From Funneliformis mosseae (lineage: Eukaryota; Glomeromycota; Glomeromycetes; Glomerales; Glomeraceae), in NCBI GenBank assembly GCA_910592005.1, contig CAJVPP010000017.1, positions 1 to 64,000 of the forward strand: a stretch of DNA of 64,000 bases, given 5' to 3'. The notes under the pieces were generated by a model. It had not been told where the DNA came from, searched no databases, and saw only the letters and a program-made list of their open reading frames with translations. Below are positions 49,001-63,780 of this stretch, piece by piece. Position 1 is the first letter of the stretch. The number at the start of each line of letters is the position of its first letter. A program made the translations under genes and the position numbers.

Positions 49001-52000
49001 CAGGTGAGCTTAAAACATTTGCGGTATTGGTTGGAAGATTACAAACTGCTGGTCGAAATTGCAAGTTTATAAGATTAAAAATACGTGTTCGGCCACCTTT
49101 CTCAACAAAGCAAAGTTCCTCGGTATCTTTGATAAAAAAGAAATGATGAAGAATTGGAACCATATTATTATACCATTGTAATAACTGTATATTTGAATTT
49201 CGTGTAAGTAAATTTGCTTGACCATCATGAAAAGAAGATACATTTAACTATTAGAATAAAATAAATATTTTTAGATTTATGGAAATTAAGGAAGTTACAA
49301 ATAATCAAACATTTTCATACATACCGTAGCTTTTTTTGTATTATAGATAGCAATTAATTCTTTTGGCTCATTAATTGCAATAATAAAATGTTCATCCGAA
49401 AAAAGCGTTTTAAATGGCTTAATCATATACGATGCTTTGAAACTTTGTGCTAATCGCTGAGCCGTATCAAAAAATATTTCGATTTTTTCCATCTTTTTAT
49501 TGTAAAGCACAAGGAATTTGCGGTTACCAAATTGAGATATTTTTCTATGATGTAAATTATACATATATGTAAGTCATCGAAAAAAGAAGCGAAGATTTAT
49601 AAAAATATTAATAATTGCCTGAAATCGTAAATTGCAGGATCAATCTGGAAAGTGAAGCCACATTGATATTGTAATGTTAGATTTGGAATGTGAAGCCCAT
49701 TATCTTGAAGTTGAAAGGTATCTGCTTCATCTAATGAAGTTTCGTAAATAGTTATCTGCAACTGATTTGGCTGCGTTGTTTCAATTTCATGTTGGAATCG
49801 TAATCGATTAGGATAATTAGAATCTGACCAAAAAAATATTCACGATGTTAAAAATATTATTATTAATCATTTTAATTAAATTGCGAATAATTGTTCTATC
49901 ACCTGTTACTATATTTAGTATATTCAACTGCATAAGTCTAGAAGATTTTTATTGTTAATATTAACGTATTAATAAATCAATGTTAATAATTAATTAAAAC
50001 TTACCCATTTTGATATTTTTCTTCTATTACATTACAAATTCTTTCAAATTCATGAGTTTCAATTTCTAGTTTCTCTTGCTCAAATTCTTCATTTAACTTT
50101 TCTGTTAATTCAGAAACTTTTGGCAGAATTTCTTTAATGTTATTGGGAAAAGTGATATTTCTCCATTTTTTGTATTCTTCAAAGAAAGCTTCTATGACAT
50201 TTTTTTTGATCTCATCAAATTCTCCAAAAAATGCTGTAATATTAAGGTCTTGTACAAATTGTTTATCTAACATATTTTTGGATATTTTAATCGAATCGTC
50301 GATTGCGCGATTAATTTTTGTAGAATTGAAAGACTTAACGATAAGATCCCAAATAATAGTTGGTAATTTATACCAAGGTTGTTGTTTTTCAGTATACTTT
50401 TTTACTAATTTATGTGCATCAGTTTCTGAATCCTTGAACATATTTTTAAAAATCTCTATTGTAGATTCTGCAATTTCTTCACTGTTTTCTCCAGCCGATT
50501 CTATTATTTTCTTAATTATTATCGTAGTTAAAATGTATCTTCTTTTTAATGGTTGCCAAGCTTTGGAATTGATTTTAATTTTTTCATTAATTTGACTTTC
50601 TATGTCAGGATATTTATCATGAATCCTTTCTAAATCTAAATTAATAAATAAGAAATTGATTAGATAACAATATTAATAAATAATCTCCAAGTATTTTAAA
50701 TTTGTACAATATACTTTACCCTCATCACTTATATTTGTCTGAAAGAAGGAATTTTCGTCAATAAACTCTTCAAAAGAACTATAATAAAATTAATTTATTA
50801 CATTTTTTTTTTTAAAAAATAAAAAAAGGATCAAATAAAATACCTGTAACAATCATATAATCTCTTTTGTGCTAAATTTGTAATGAGTTCAATATCTTTA
50901 CTTGTAGCACTCTTTTCTTGATTTTTCTTTTTTTCACTTTTCAACCTTGCAGCTTCTATTGCTTCATGTAATGGCCCCAAAAGTTTATCTTCCATATCTA
51001 ATCCGTGTTTAATCAAAATCTCTAAAGATTTCATGCTCATTTTTTCACGATTAATTTGTAAACGTCGTCCTTGCAGTATAGTCTGAAGTTCTCGTGAAAA
51101 TTCATTTGTAGAAAGAAATAAAGTGTTTGGGCGTAATTGAAAAGTCGACTTTATTAATTGTCTGGTAACGAACGATTGGTTTTTAGCTGATTCAACAACT
51201 AAATCAATAATGGATTGAATATAAGTTAATAATTCACTTTATAAAATTTAAAAATACAAATTATTACCAATGGGATGTAAAGGTATATCATCTTGAACAT
51301 TATTATTTATTTCAGCTTTTATTTTTTCAGACAAATCCACCTTAAGAATTAAAAATTAAGTTATTTTACATATATATATTACATAAAGTAATTTAATAAA
51401 AACCTTGAAACCGGGATAGATTATGAAGTTTTCCTGTTCTTCCTGGCTTTTCTTAACTTCAAACTCGAAACGAGATTCATCATCTTCATCTTCTGAATCA
51501 ATATCAGAATTGTCTAATTTCCAATCGAAACTTTCCAGGTCTTCATCGCTCATAAGACAAAGCTGATGGTCAGTAAGCTTTGTCAAATATCTATAGGATT
51601 TGATAGAATGATAATTAAATTGATTTTCGATTTAATACAGGCTAAATAAAAAAAATATACCTATGTAGATTAGTCATATTCTTTTTACGTTGCGAAGAAG
51701 CATTTTCCTCATAACATCCAATTTCAGGCCAATGAATAACTAAACCCAAATCTGCATTCACAACGAACAAATAAATACCAGGACGTAAAGAAGGCTTATT
51801 TGTGTTGTTCACAGAAGATTGCGAGGCTATAAGCAAATCACGTCTAAATAAAAAGAGAATATAAGTAATATAAGTTTAATTATGGTTATAGGAATTGAAT
51901 AATTATTTCATGATATAAATTGATATAAATTACATACATTCGTTGATCGATAATATTTTTCTCGAACAAAAGTTTTACGATTAAATTGTGAATTCCGTAA

Positions 52001-53202
52001 CACCCAACAAGTCGAAACGAAATTGAATTCAGTTTCGTATAATTAATTTCAGAAATAGACTTGAAACTTAACGGAACCATATCGTTGCATAGTTTCTTTA
52101 AAGAATCCTTTGAAATAATTATTTTATCCACTAAAGGAATTATAAAATATATCAAGTGTTGAAGATTAATCCTTTAATAAATTATTCAAATACAATTTCA
52201 CAAATAATGTAAGTAAAGAAACATACCAAGTCCATTCGAACCATCATCTTTGTATAAGTCTAACAACCGATACATACCAGGAATATATTCAGCCAAATCT
52301 TTGCCATTTTCAATTGAATCAATCGAATAATATTTGTGATTTTTAAGAACTTTACGAATATTTTTTTTGGGATCAACCTTGTCAAGGTCATTTCCCAAAT
52401 TCGGTTTTTTTCGGAAAGCAATTGTAGAATCATCGGATTGGGATTGAGTAGATTTGCTTTTCTCTCTGTTTTTTTCTTGAGATTCTTTGGACAACGTTTC
52501 AACTTGAGGGTTAGAATCAGTACCATCACTTTGTTGGCCGTGTCGCGAATAATCCCCGGAAAATAAGTTCGTGTTCATAATTTGACTAAAATCACTAGTA
52601 AGTAAATTATCGGAAGGCTCATCATCTTGAGTTTGGACCGAAAGCCTAAAAGTTATTTGTTCTTCCGAACTTTGCATGTTGTCAGCACTAAAGGAGTCCG
52701 TATTCGTGATGATACCTTGCTGAACTAAGTTAATTGGTGGTTGTTCGTTTGCGATGCCATCATTTAATAGTGGCGGAGAAGGAATTTCATTTCCACCTTG
52801 AACAATTGAAGGATCGTTAGGTTGCATCCTGGTTGTCTGCTGCGCAAAAGGAGTCTCTGCCGGCGCCATCGATGGATTGATAAGAATGGTTGAATCATTT
52901 GTTTCCTCTAAAATAATAATAATAATAATAAGGAAAGAAAAGACAAAATTAGTGATTTATATATTATATGCATCAAAATAATTCTTTCCTATCCACAACA
53001 TTGAATTAATAAAATCAATTCAATATATGGATGGATTAACGCTTCTGTGCCAATTATCAATTGTTCTTTGATTAGTTAACAAGTTGTCATGGTAGGCCGC
53101 AGTTTATCATGTTATGGAAAATTTTTAACGCGTTAATATTCCGAAATTGATTAATATCTTACCAAAATTATCGGGAACTTGGGTATTATTATGATTTTTC
53201 AT
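43049..53202 (-). CDS. Giant GTPase / Cys-His array / vWA protein, copy C (frameshifted)
   Basis: Reverse-strand paralogue, closer to B than to A: both end in a RKHKPALLKK tail that A lacks. Exon 1 is 53202-53163 (MKNHNN...), joined in phase 1 to the exon starting near 52907. The stop is at 43051-43049. Modules match B. The P-loop GEQSCGKS is at about 47655-47630, G3 DFEG at about 47355, the Cys/His array at 45980-44580, and a full MIDAS (DRSSS, GGTNFD, LSDGE) at 44035-43425. One extra T at about 47765-47770 (GAAATTTGATGATGG) shifts the frame and gives TGA just before the P-loop, so the gene as written would make a protein of about half length without GTPase, zinc array or vWA. All exons downstream remain open, so the break is recent or a homopolymer error. 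Also private to C are an intron at 43665-43739 and a 90-bp coding duplication at 48760-48939. Confidence 0.85.
43665..43739 (-). other. Extra intron in vWA domain of gene C only
   Basis: Gene C reads LILFDHE, then GTTTTT...GATAG, then IIVPFEN. Genes A (about 23806-23840) and B (about 41695-41730) are continuous at this point (LFDHNVIVPFEN and LFDHKVVVPFEN). The 75-base interruption has GT-AG borders, preserves phase 0 and contains stops. It is either gained in C or lost twice. Confidence 0.75.
46560..46573. repeat. GATA microsatellite in intron of gene C
   Basis: Short run of TAGA units (TTAGATAGATAGATAGAC) in an intron next to the exon ending near 46597. Confidence 0.7.
48760..48939 (-). 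repeat. 90-bp tandem coding duplication in gene C
   Basis: Two 90-bp units (48760-48849 and 48850-48939) both start TATCAGCTGAAATAACCG on the plus strand. On the coding strand each gives a 30-residue acidic unit with SED-NENEHIT-YME/DDMD and VISADN. It lies in the variable acidic loop after the propeller-like segment. A and B have unrelated acidic sequence there. Confidence 0.85.
52908..52931. repeat. TAA trinucleotide microsatellite
   Basis: About seven TAA/ATA units in intron 1 of gene C, just upstream of its acceptor. Confidence 0.8.
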
Positions 53203-54095
53203 GATGTAACCGACTAATTATAACGTTTGATGGTTGACCTTGTTTATATATCGAAAATTTTTTTCATTTTTGTCCCGCAGAATGAATTAAACAATATCAA
53301 CAATAGATTCTATAAAGGTCAATGTTTTAAATGATAATAATTTAAAATAAGAAAGGCGACATCCGGAAAACTTCTATTTGTGGTTCAATTTTGGTTGATG
53401 CACCAACGAAAAGGCTGATGCATGTGATGCAAACTTGAAAATTGGATTTTGATTAGCAGTAGTTAAATGGTAATTGTTTCCAGGGATAGAAATTTTATGT
53501 TGTAATGGTATCTCCTTAATCAACCCTAATTTGAACTTATTGATGACAAGGTTTCTTTATGCATAAGCATAATAAAAATTTCATTTGTTCAAGGTTACAA
53601 AATACCAAATCAAGTTTAATTATTCTATTTTTCATTTGGTGAAATAATACATGAAGATTGTAACCCGAGAACTTCTCTATCTCGCATAAGTAATTTTATT
53701 CGTACCTAACAAAATTGCCGGAAATAGAATCAATTAACGACATATTCGTATTAGTCAATTCATATAGTCTAAATAAGTCTGTACATTGAGGATTTTTAAT
53801 TTATCGTTCGATGCATAGATAATGATCTTTAAATATTCTATCTAAATAATTTTACGCGTTTATTTCGTATCGTAAATTTATCCAATAAAAATTTGGCGTA
53901 TGGCGCGATTAACACAACACGATTTTTGTTATTTTTATTTCTTAAATCTCTGCCGGCTGACAAATTCCGGATTAGTCGTAAAATAATAATTATAATAAAA
54001 TTAAATTATAATAAAATTAATAAAATTAAACTAAATAAAATTTATCCAAATTTAGAATTATTAAACTAGTGAATTAAAATAAAATATAATTAATA
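53203..54095. other. Intergenic region between gene C and BTB gene
   Basis: Holds the promoter of gene C and the 3' end of the BTB gene. I see no gene, repeat or clear promoter motif in it. Confidence 0.55.
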
Positions 54096-55460
54096 TTAAG
54101 TTGTCGAAAATATTCTAACCACTTGAAACACTTCATAATCATCGACAGAAAAGTAATCTTCACTTTCTCTGATTTTATATTCATAACTTGTCTTTACACA
54201 TCTACAATAACGTTCTTCATTGAAATTTCCCCATAATTGTAAATCTGTTTCGGATCCACCAAAACTAGGACCCGAATCTGCACAATTATAAAAAGCGCAA
54301 TTAGGGTCTTTTACCCTAGAACATCTAGCATTATTCAAATTATCTTTATCAAATGAAAATAAAAAACTTCTAGTAGAATAACTGAAATCTTCTAAAGACG
54401 CATCCCAATTCATTGGGGTATACCCCCCAAGAAGTTCTCCTGTACCTTTAACTCGTAAAATGGTTACGGTTGGTCCTTTATTATCACATAATTTATGAAA
54501 CGCTTCCGCCGTAAATCCGTCCCTTGTACCACGTAAAAGCAATCTAAATTCAAAATGTGATTGCATTTGCGGATCGTTAATCATCCATCCAGAGATCAAT
54601 GAGGCATGCTTCGCTGTAATTAGAGTTGAATCAATATCACATGTTCCTATTCCTGATGATAATGATTCTACCCCAATTTCTTGATTAAAAGGTCGAACTT
54701 TTTCAAAGAAATCATCCTGACTTATTAGCGAAAATTTAATACAATTAACGAATGGTTGTACTATGTTTCGAAACGTTGAAAAATGATCGGATGTCCACGT
54801 CTTAATATCATGTGAGAGTAAAGGATCTTGTGCAATTCCCCATTCAACTATTTTATTCCATAAATCAATTTCTTTCATAATAAGATTACTGGCTTTAAGT
54901 ATAAATAATAATGTATTTTGATCTATCGTAATAAAATCTTTGGCCTCAAAAAATATCGCAGGATCTTGATTAATCGTATTAAGACAAAAGGTTTGTAATT
55001 CTGTAAAATGATCATATTCGGTAACAAACCGATGAATTAAAACGAGATTTGTTAATATTAATTCCGGGTTATACAAAAGAAATTCTTGAATACGTTCAAC
55101 TAGTTCATTTATGCATAATTCATCAGCTGCCTTCAAAATTTCAAGTATAATTTTCACATTAACTTTTGGGAGTGAAACTGATGCACCATAAATATATTCT
55201 AAAATAATTTCGAATACGTTCGGAGAAATATTTGGTTTCTGAAAGATTAAATAATTTCCTTTTGTCCTTGCCCATGTGTTTGATAATGCATTACGAAAGT
55301 AAACTGATCTTGTTCGTAAAATAAGTGAATGTACTCGAAATTCTCTGATAAAAGGTTCTTGACCAGCTTGAATTATTACATCTGAATATTCTCCCGTATC
55401 AAGAAGTGAAATAAAATCGCGAGATAATAAATCAAAAGTTTCCAATGACATTATATACAT
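54096..55460 (-). CDS. BTB-BACK-TLDc domain protein
   Basis: Single uninterrupted exon of 454 aa. The start may be the ATG at 55460 or, more like its relatives, the one at 55451 (MSLETF). Residues 22-130 form a BTB domain: YSDVIIQAG, then FRVHSLILRTRSVYFRNAL, then FEIILEYIYG. Residues 130-240 fit the BACK helices. Residues about 285-454 form a TLDc domain: LISGWMI, FRLLLRGTRDGFTAEAFH, GPTVTILR, GELLGGYTPMNW, SFLFS, then GPSFGGSETDL. BTB-BACK modules usually recruit substrates to Cullin-3 ubiquitin ligases, and TLDc is linked to oxidation stress response. This combination is a very large family in Glomeromycota. Substrate unknown. It is divergently placed with the gene at 55773. Confidence 0.95.
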   Translation of the reverse strand: MYIMSLETFDLLSRDFISLLDTGEYSDVIIQAGQEPFIREFRVHSLILRTRSVYFRNALSNTWARTKGNYLIFQKPNISPNVFEIILEYIYGASVSLPKVNVKIILEILKAADELCINELVERIQEFLLYNPELILTNLVLIHRFVTEYDHFTELQTFCLNTINQDPAIFFEAKDFITIDQNTLLFILKASNLIMKEIDLWNKIVEWGIAQDPLLSHDIKTWTSDHFSTFRNIVQPFVNCIKFSLISQDDFFEKVRPFNQEIGVESLSSGIGTCDIDSTLITAKHASLISGWMINDPQMQSHFEFRLLLRGTRDGFTAEAFHKLCDNKGPTVTILRVKGTGELLGGYTPMNWDASLEDFSYSTRSFLFSFDKDNLNNARCSRVKDPNCAFYNCADSGPSFGGSETDLQLWGNFNEERYCRCVKTSYEYKIRESEDYFSVDDYEVFQVVRIFSTT

Positions 55461-57970
<2,510 letters not shown>

Positions 57971-60900
57971 ATTCACAATATCGGAAAAAAAAAAAAAAGT
58001 ATTTTATTGTTATATTGTTAGGAAGTTATTAATGTATATATTCTAATACTATAATAATCATCATAAATTATAGAATTTAACCATTAAAGTTATTGTATAT
58101 TTATCATTTACATTAGAAAAGATTAATGACAGAGGTCTTAGCAAACTCGGTCCTTGTTAAAATGTCGGTTAAAAGTATAAACACAAATTTTAAAATAGTA
58201 ATATCTTGTGATGATTTGTGATTATGACATATCCTTATTTTATTAAATCTTTTAAAGCTCAATTGTATAACCACCAATTACGTCATTTATACCAACCAAC
58301 TTACCATCCAAAATTTGATATTTAATAATTATTAAAAATAAATAACATTATATTATAATACAATCCCTTTAAATTTAACTATAAGTTTGATAATAGATTT
58401 AAAATTTTTTATCATCAGACTTATAAATTATAAACTTTCGTTCAATTTAACTATTGTTTTTTAATTACGAAAATTCTTCACAAGTTATCACAATTATTAT
58501 TAAAAAAAGATTTAATCTCTCAATAAGTTATTTTAGTATAAAAAATAAATATCATTATTTTAATTAAAAATATATTTTTTTAATTATCATAATTATTAAA
58601 AAACTATTTTTTGATTTAAAAATCATTCTAATAATTCCTATTTAATCTTTATATTCATTAAAATTTAATAATTAAATTTATTTTTTTTATATTTAGTTAA
58701 CTTTTTCTAATTATATCCTCTTAAGATTATAGTGAAAATTTTACAAAATATACATTTAAAAAAGAAAATTCCTATAAAAAAAATGTTGACTATACTACTT
58801 TTATTAATATAAATATACTTTAAACAATTATTAGAAAAACTTTATAATATTTAAATTGTAATTAATTAAATTAAATAATATATATACAGTATATTAAGGA
58901 GCTTACATATACAGTATAACATAATTATTGAAGGTCTCAAATATCTCACCTTTAGGATTAACCAATCAGAATAAAGATGCAGATCATATAATTTATATGA
59001 CATATTTAAAAGAACTTGTATAAGAATAATCTAACAAATCTGATATTATCTTAAAAATAAAAAAATAAATTTCATCAATATTTTAATCAATAAATTAAAC
59101 TATCTTGATATTAATGATTATATGTTTAATGATCTAACATACTGTAAATTTTATTAATCTTTTTTCTTCAGTTGCTTAAAATCTGCTTTAGTTTTATAAT
59201 AATTTCCTTATTCATCATTCGATTATATTATCTAATTATTTAAGCCTAATACTTATCTATTTGACGTAAATATAGCTAAAAAATCATTGATAGAATTGGT
59301 AAATAGTTTTTAATGTTTAGCTAATTGTTTTCATTATTTTTTATGTTGATTTTTTTATATAAGATATTAATAGAAAGAGTCAGAAAATATGCATTATGAT
59401 TAGTATAATAGAAATAATAATAAGTGTGTAAATTAATAAAAGAATAGTAAGTATTATATTCATTTTGAGTTTATCGCAATATTTTAAAATATGAAGTAAA
59501 TTTAAGAAATAATCATCTTTTTCTATTGTTATAAATAAAAGAAATCTATTATTTTCTACAAGAAAAATGACTGAATTTTCATAGTATTTAATTAACAATA
59601 AAGAGAATTTTTACATTTTTTAATATTAAGAAAATATTGACATATTTTAGTATGATTTTTTAGCCATTATCAAATTATAATTGATTTATTAGTGTTTTTT
59701 GTATCATATTTAGAAAATATGATATTATTTAATAGAAAGATTTTTTAATCAATATAATATATTCTAATTAGTTTTTTAAAAATAAGATCATGATTCTAAA
59801 AGCATATAAAGTTTTACTAATGTAATATATATTCTTCATTACAAATTCTAAATCAACTACTTAACTTTAAAATTAAGATAAAAATCATACTTATTAATTA
59901 GCAATATTATTCTAATTAGCTTTTGAAAAAGCGTCATTATATTATACTCAACAGGATTATATAATAATTAGTCAGATATATGTATTCAAATAAAATGATA
60001 ATCAAGATTGAATATACAAAATATTAAAAATATTCTAATGTAATATCAGAAACTCTATTAACTAAAAGAATCTAAATAGATTTAATCTGACTATTAATTT
60101 TTAGTATTCTATCAAAATAACTGTTTTTATCAATAAATTTAAATTATTTATATAGATATTAACTTTATGTTATTTTGATATTATGAATGTATGAAAATTA
60201 AAAATTAGCTATTATAAGATAAGTTATTTATATTAATAAATAAATAAACTAATAAAATAAATTTTTGCTGCATTTTAATTAAAAAATATAATTAGATAAT
60301 ATAGCTTATTCTTAAAGACTTTATTTATTTGAAAAGTTTTTCTAACTACAAGAATATTAAAAAAAATTTTAGTTTTATCATCTTGAAAAATAATAATAGA
60401 ATAAATTAAAAATAAGATAACATATTGTTTTACTTCTTTTATAAAAGCAAAACAATAATGCTCATCAGTATATTTATTTTTTTCATCTTAAAAAACAGAC
60501 ATAATTATAATATTAGCCAGATAGTAATAAATCTTTGCTATTATAAAATTTGATTAAAATGGTAATAGATAATTATTAAAATAGTATGAGAAAGATACTC
60601 ATTATATTTTAAATTGAGTTCTTCTTAATGATAATAGATATTCTAACTTTAATAACTTCTTTTTTTTTTATCTACAATTCTAAATTTAACATATTCATAT
60701 ATATATATTTATGTAAATCAGAATATTGAATTAAAATAAGTAAATAATCAAATGAATTATATTTTATTATTTTTGATTTTCTTATAAAAGTTTCATTTTT
60801 TTTTATTTTATATTGATAACTTATCTAATATTTTAATTTTTTTAATTTTACTATCTTTATTATACAAAATTTTCTTAACATTTATTATATGTTCTATTAG

Positions 60901-63780
60901 ATTATATTAAATTTTTATATAATTAGTAAAATATAAAGATACTAAAGATCTGTAAATTTTATATTAGTTGTATTGATAGATTTATAGTTATTTTCTATGT
61001 AATATCATTAGAAAATGAATTGATATCAATTATAATAGTCTTTTTTATTAGCTTTTGAATAGCTTGAATAAACTTTGAACTTTGGAATAGGTCAGCTCAT
61101 AAATGATTAGTTTGTAAAATCTTTAGATTAAAATTGACATTATCAAATATTTATAGATTTTATTTTTTAATTTCTTCTTGAAGTTTATGCTAAATCTCCT
61201 TTTATGTATTAACATATTCTATATATAGATTAATTTTTAGATAAATAAAATTTTTGTATTTACTATATATTAATAACCAAAAATATTATAAAACTTTTGA
61301 AATTGATTTGTATAAGTTTTATAAATGTAAAACTTTTGTATTTTGATATAGTTAGAAAAAATTGTATGATAATTTTGAATAAAGAAATCAAAAAATAATG
61401 ATTAAAAATATGATAATACTATATTTATATATGTGACAAATATTTGATTATAATTGATAATAAGTTACATACATGCAGTTATAAAAGATATAATAGAATA
61501 TGAATTAATATTATAAAGGTAATATTTTATTCATACATATTAATATAAAATTTATTATTTTATTAAATTATTTTAAACTGATACTAATTATATAACTGAT
61601 CAATAAAATAAAAATTATAAGATAAGTCATTATCTATCTTATTAAATAATTTTATGATACTAATAATTTTAGGTATGAAATATCAAAAAATCTCTAATTT
61701 AGTAAATATATTAATAAAAATTAATATCACAAAGATAAATTAATTTTTTAACATAACAACTTTTAAGTTTATAATAATTAAATTATTCAGAATTCTTAAG
61801 AAAATAACTTGATCTTTAATACTATTTTTCAATAATATTTTTTTCTTATTGTAATTTATTATAAATGTAAAATATAATACTTAATAATAATTAACTAAAA
61901 TAAAAATTTAATTAACATATAATATCTTAATCTTATTAGAAAAAAAAAAAAATTAGATCTATAGTAACCTATAATTATATCATATATGTAACTCACTTAA
62001 TATTTATATAATTTATATTGTTATAGTTAGTTTTTTTAAATACTTATTTATTATAAACATTTAATATAAATAGAATTAAGTAAAAGATTAAATTATAATT
62101 AATTTTAAGAGATATATTAATATTAAATAATTTATTTTAATAAGGTTAATAAATGAGTATTACTTCAGTTAACACTTTATACTGTACAAATAATTTTATA
62201 TTTAAAATTAAATGATTTAATTATAGATTATTTTTTTATTATAAAAAATTTTTATTCTATTTATATAAATTATTGATTTACGTTTTTACTAATAAAAAAA
62301 TAAAGTATAACTAAAAAACTATAGAAATATTATTAACTTCATTAATAAATTAAACTAAATAAACTAAATTAATTATATTAACATAAGTAATATTGCTTGT
62401 CTAAACTTATTTTAGATTTAACAAAATGTTTAATTTTAGTTTTACTAATTTTACTAAAGTTTTGATATAGTTTCGCATTTTTATAAGCTTTGATATAGTT
62501 TTATCTTTTCTAGAATTTTGCAGATTTTTTAATAAAGTTTTAATATAATTTATTAAATATGACTTTTTTCTATTTAGATGATTTGCAAAAATTCTAGACT
62601 TTATTTAGAAATCTTAACATAAGAATTTTATTAATAAAATTATAATTGTTTCTATTATTTTAGCCATTTAATCATTAGGTTGCAGTTAAGAAATTATAAC
62701 TTCTTTTAATAATAATCTATAAAATTATCTATTATTTCTTCTACTTAAAATATCTTATTAATTATTAATCTTAAAAATATTTTAATTCTTTATTAAAATT
62801 AAATATATAACTTTAAGCATTTTATTTTTTATAAAAAAAATAAATAAATATTATTAATATAATTTAGTAAATCAATTATAAAATCATTTATTTTATTTAA
62901 TATAAAATATTTAAAGTTTAATTTTAAAATTAATTTTAAAAAATAAATAATTTTAAATTTATTATAGTAGTAAACAAATAAATTAATAGTAAACAAAAAT
63001 TCATTTACTTAATCAATTTTTATTAAAATTATTTAAAACTTAAAATGTAAATAAATTAATATCACATTTATTATATATTAAATTTTTAATATTAAATTGT
63101 ATTACCATTACTAAATTTACCTTTCATTTCATATTATTTACTAAATTAAGATAAAGGTTTTAATCAATATTAAAATATTTTCTTTAATAATTTTTATAAA
63201 AATCCTTTGCAGAACTGATTTTTTTACTAATTCATTTATTGACTTTCTTTTTCACTCTTTTCTTGATAATCATTTATAAGTTTTCTATTGAATTCAGATC
63301 TAGAAAATATGATAGTTAATTGAAAACTATAAGATATTGAATTTTAAGAAAAAATACTATAAGCCTAGTTTTATGTTTCAGATTATTGTCCTATAAACAT
63401 ATTCAAGACTCTCTAAGAAGCTAGTATATTTAATTAAAAAGATTATTTGTTAAAATTTCACAATATAATACTTCATTCATATTTTTAGTAAACATATGAA
63501 ACCTAATAATTTCTTGCAAATAAAAAACCCCTTAAATATGAACTTTAAATAGATATTTAATAATTTTATGAGTTAGTTTTTCTTTAACCTTTATAATAAA
63601 CTAAGGTAATGTTACAAAATATTTAAATGATCATTTCATCAGAAAAAATCATATTCTTTTAATTTTTATTTTGATGAGCTTTTACTTATAAAACTTATTA
63701 TTTTTTTGTAATTAAAATGAAGAATAAAATTTTTTTAGAAATACAAACTTAATAATTAAGCTTTAAAGATTTTTATTAGA
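57971..63780. other. AT-rich desert of decayed transposons
   Basis: Nearly pure A/T with stops in all frames. Polyadenylation of the preceding gene must lie in its first 200 bases. Recognisable remains are the Tc1/mariner transposase at 63170-63615 and a piece on the minus strand at about 60430-60500 reading DEKNKYTDEHYCFAFIKEV. Another minus-strand piece at about 61020-61130 reads ADLFQSSKFIQAIQKLIKK. The last two I cannot assign. No intact gene. Confidence 0.7.
63170..63615 (-). pseudogene. Tc1/mariner transposase relic
   Basis: Minus-strand reading gives, in order, KVHI-stop-GVF, FTKNMNEVLYCEIL, DNNLKHKTRL, FLDLNSIENL-stop-MIIKKRVKKK and ISKKI. This matches the usual Tc1/mariner order: WGCF, GxMNxxLYxxIL, QQDNxPKH, SPDLNPIENLW. 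The second and third catalytic positions are still visible as D in DNN and DLN. Stops stand where the family has Trp or Gln (before GVF, before DNN, after NL), consistent with C-to-T or G-to-A change. Confidence 0.7.
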
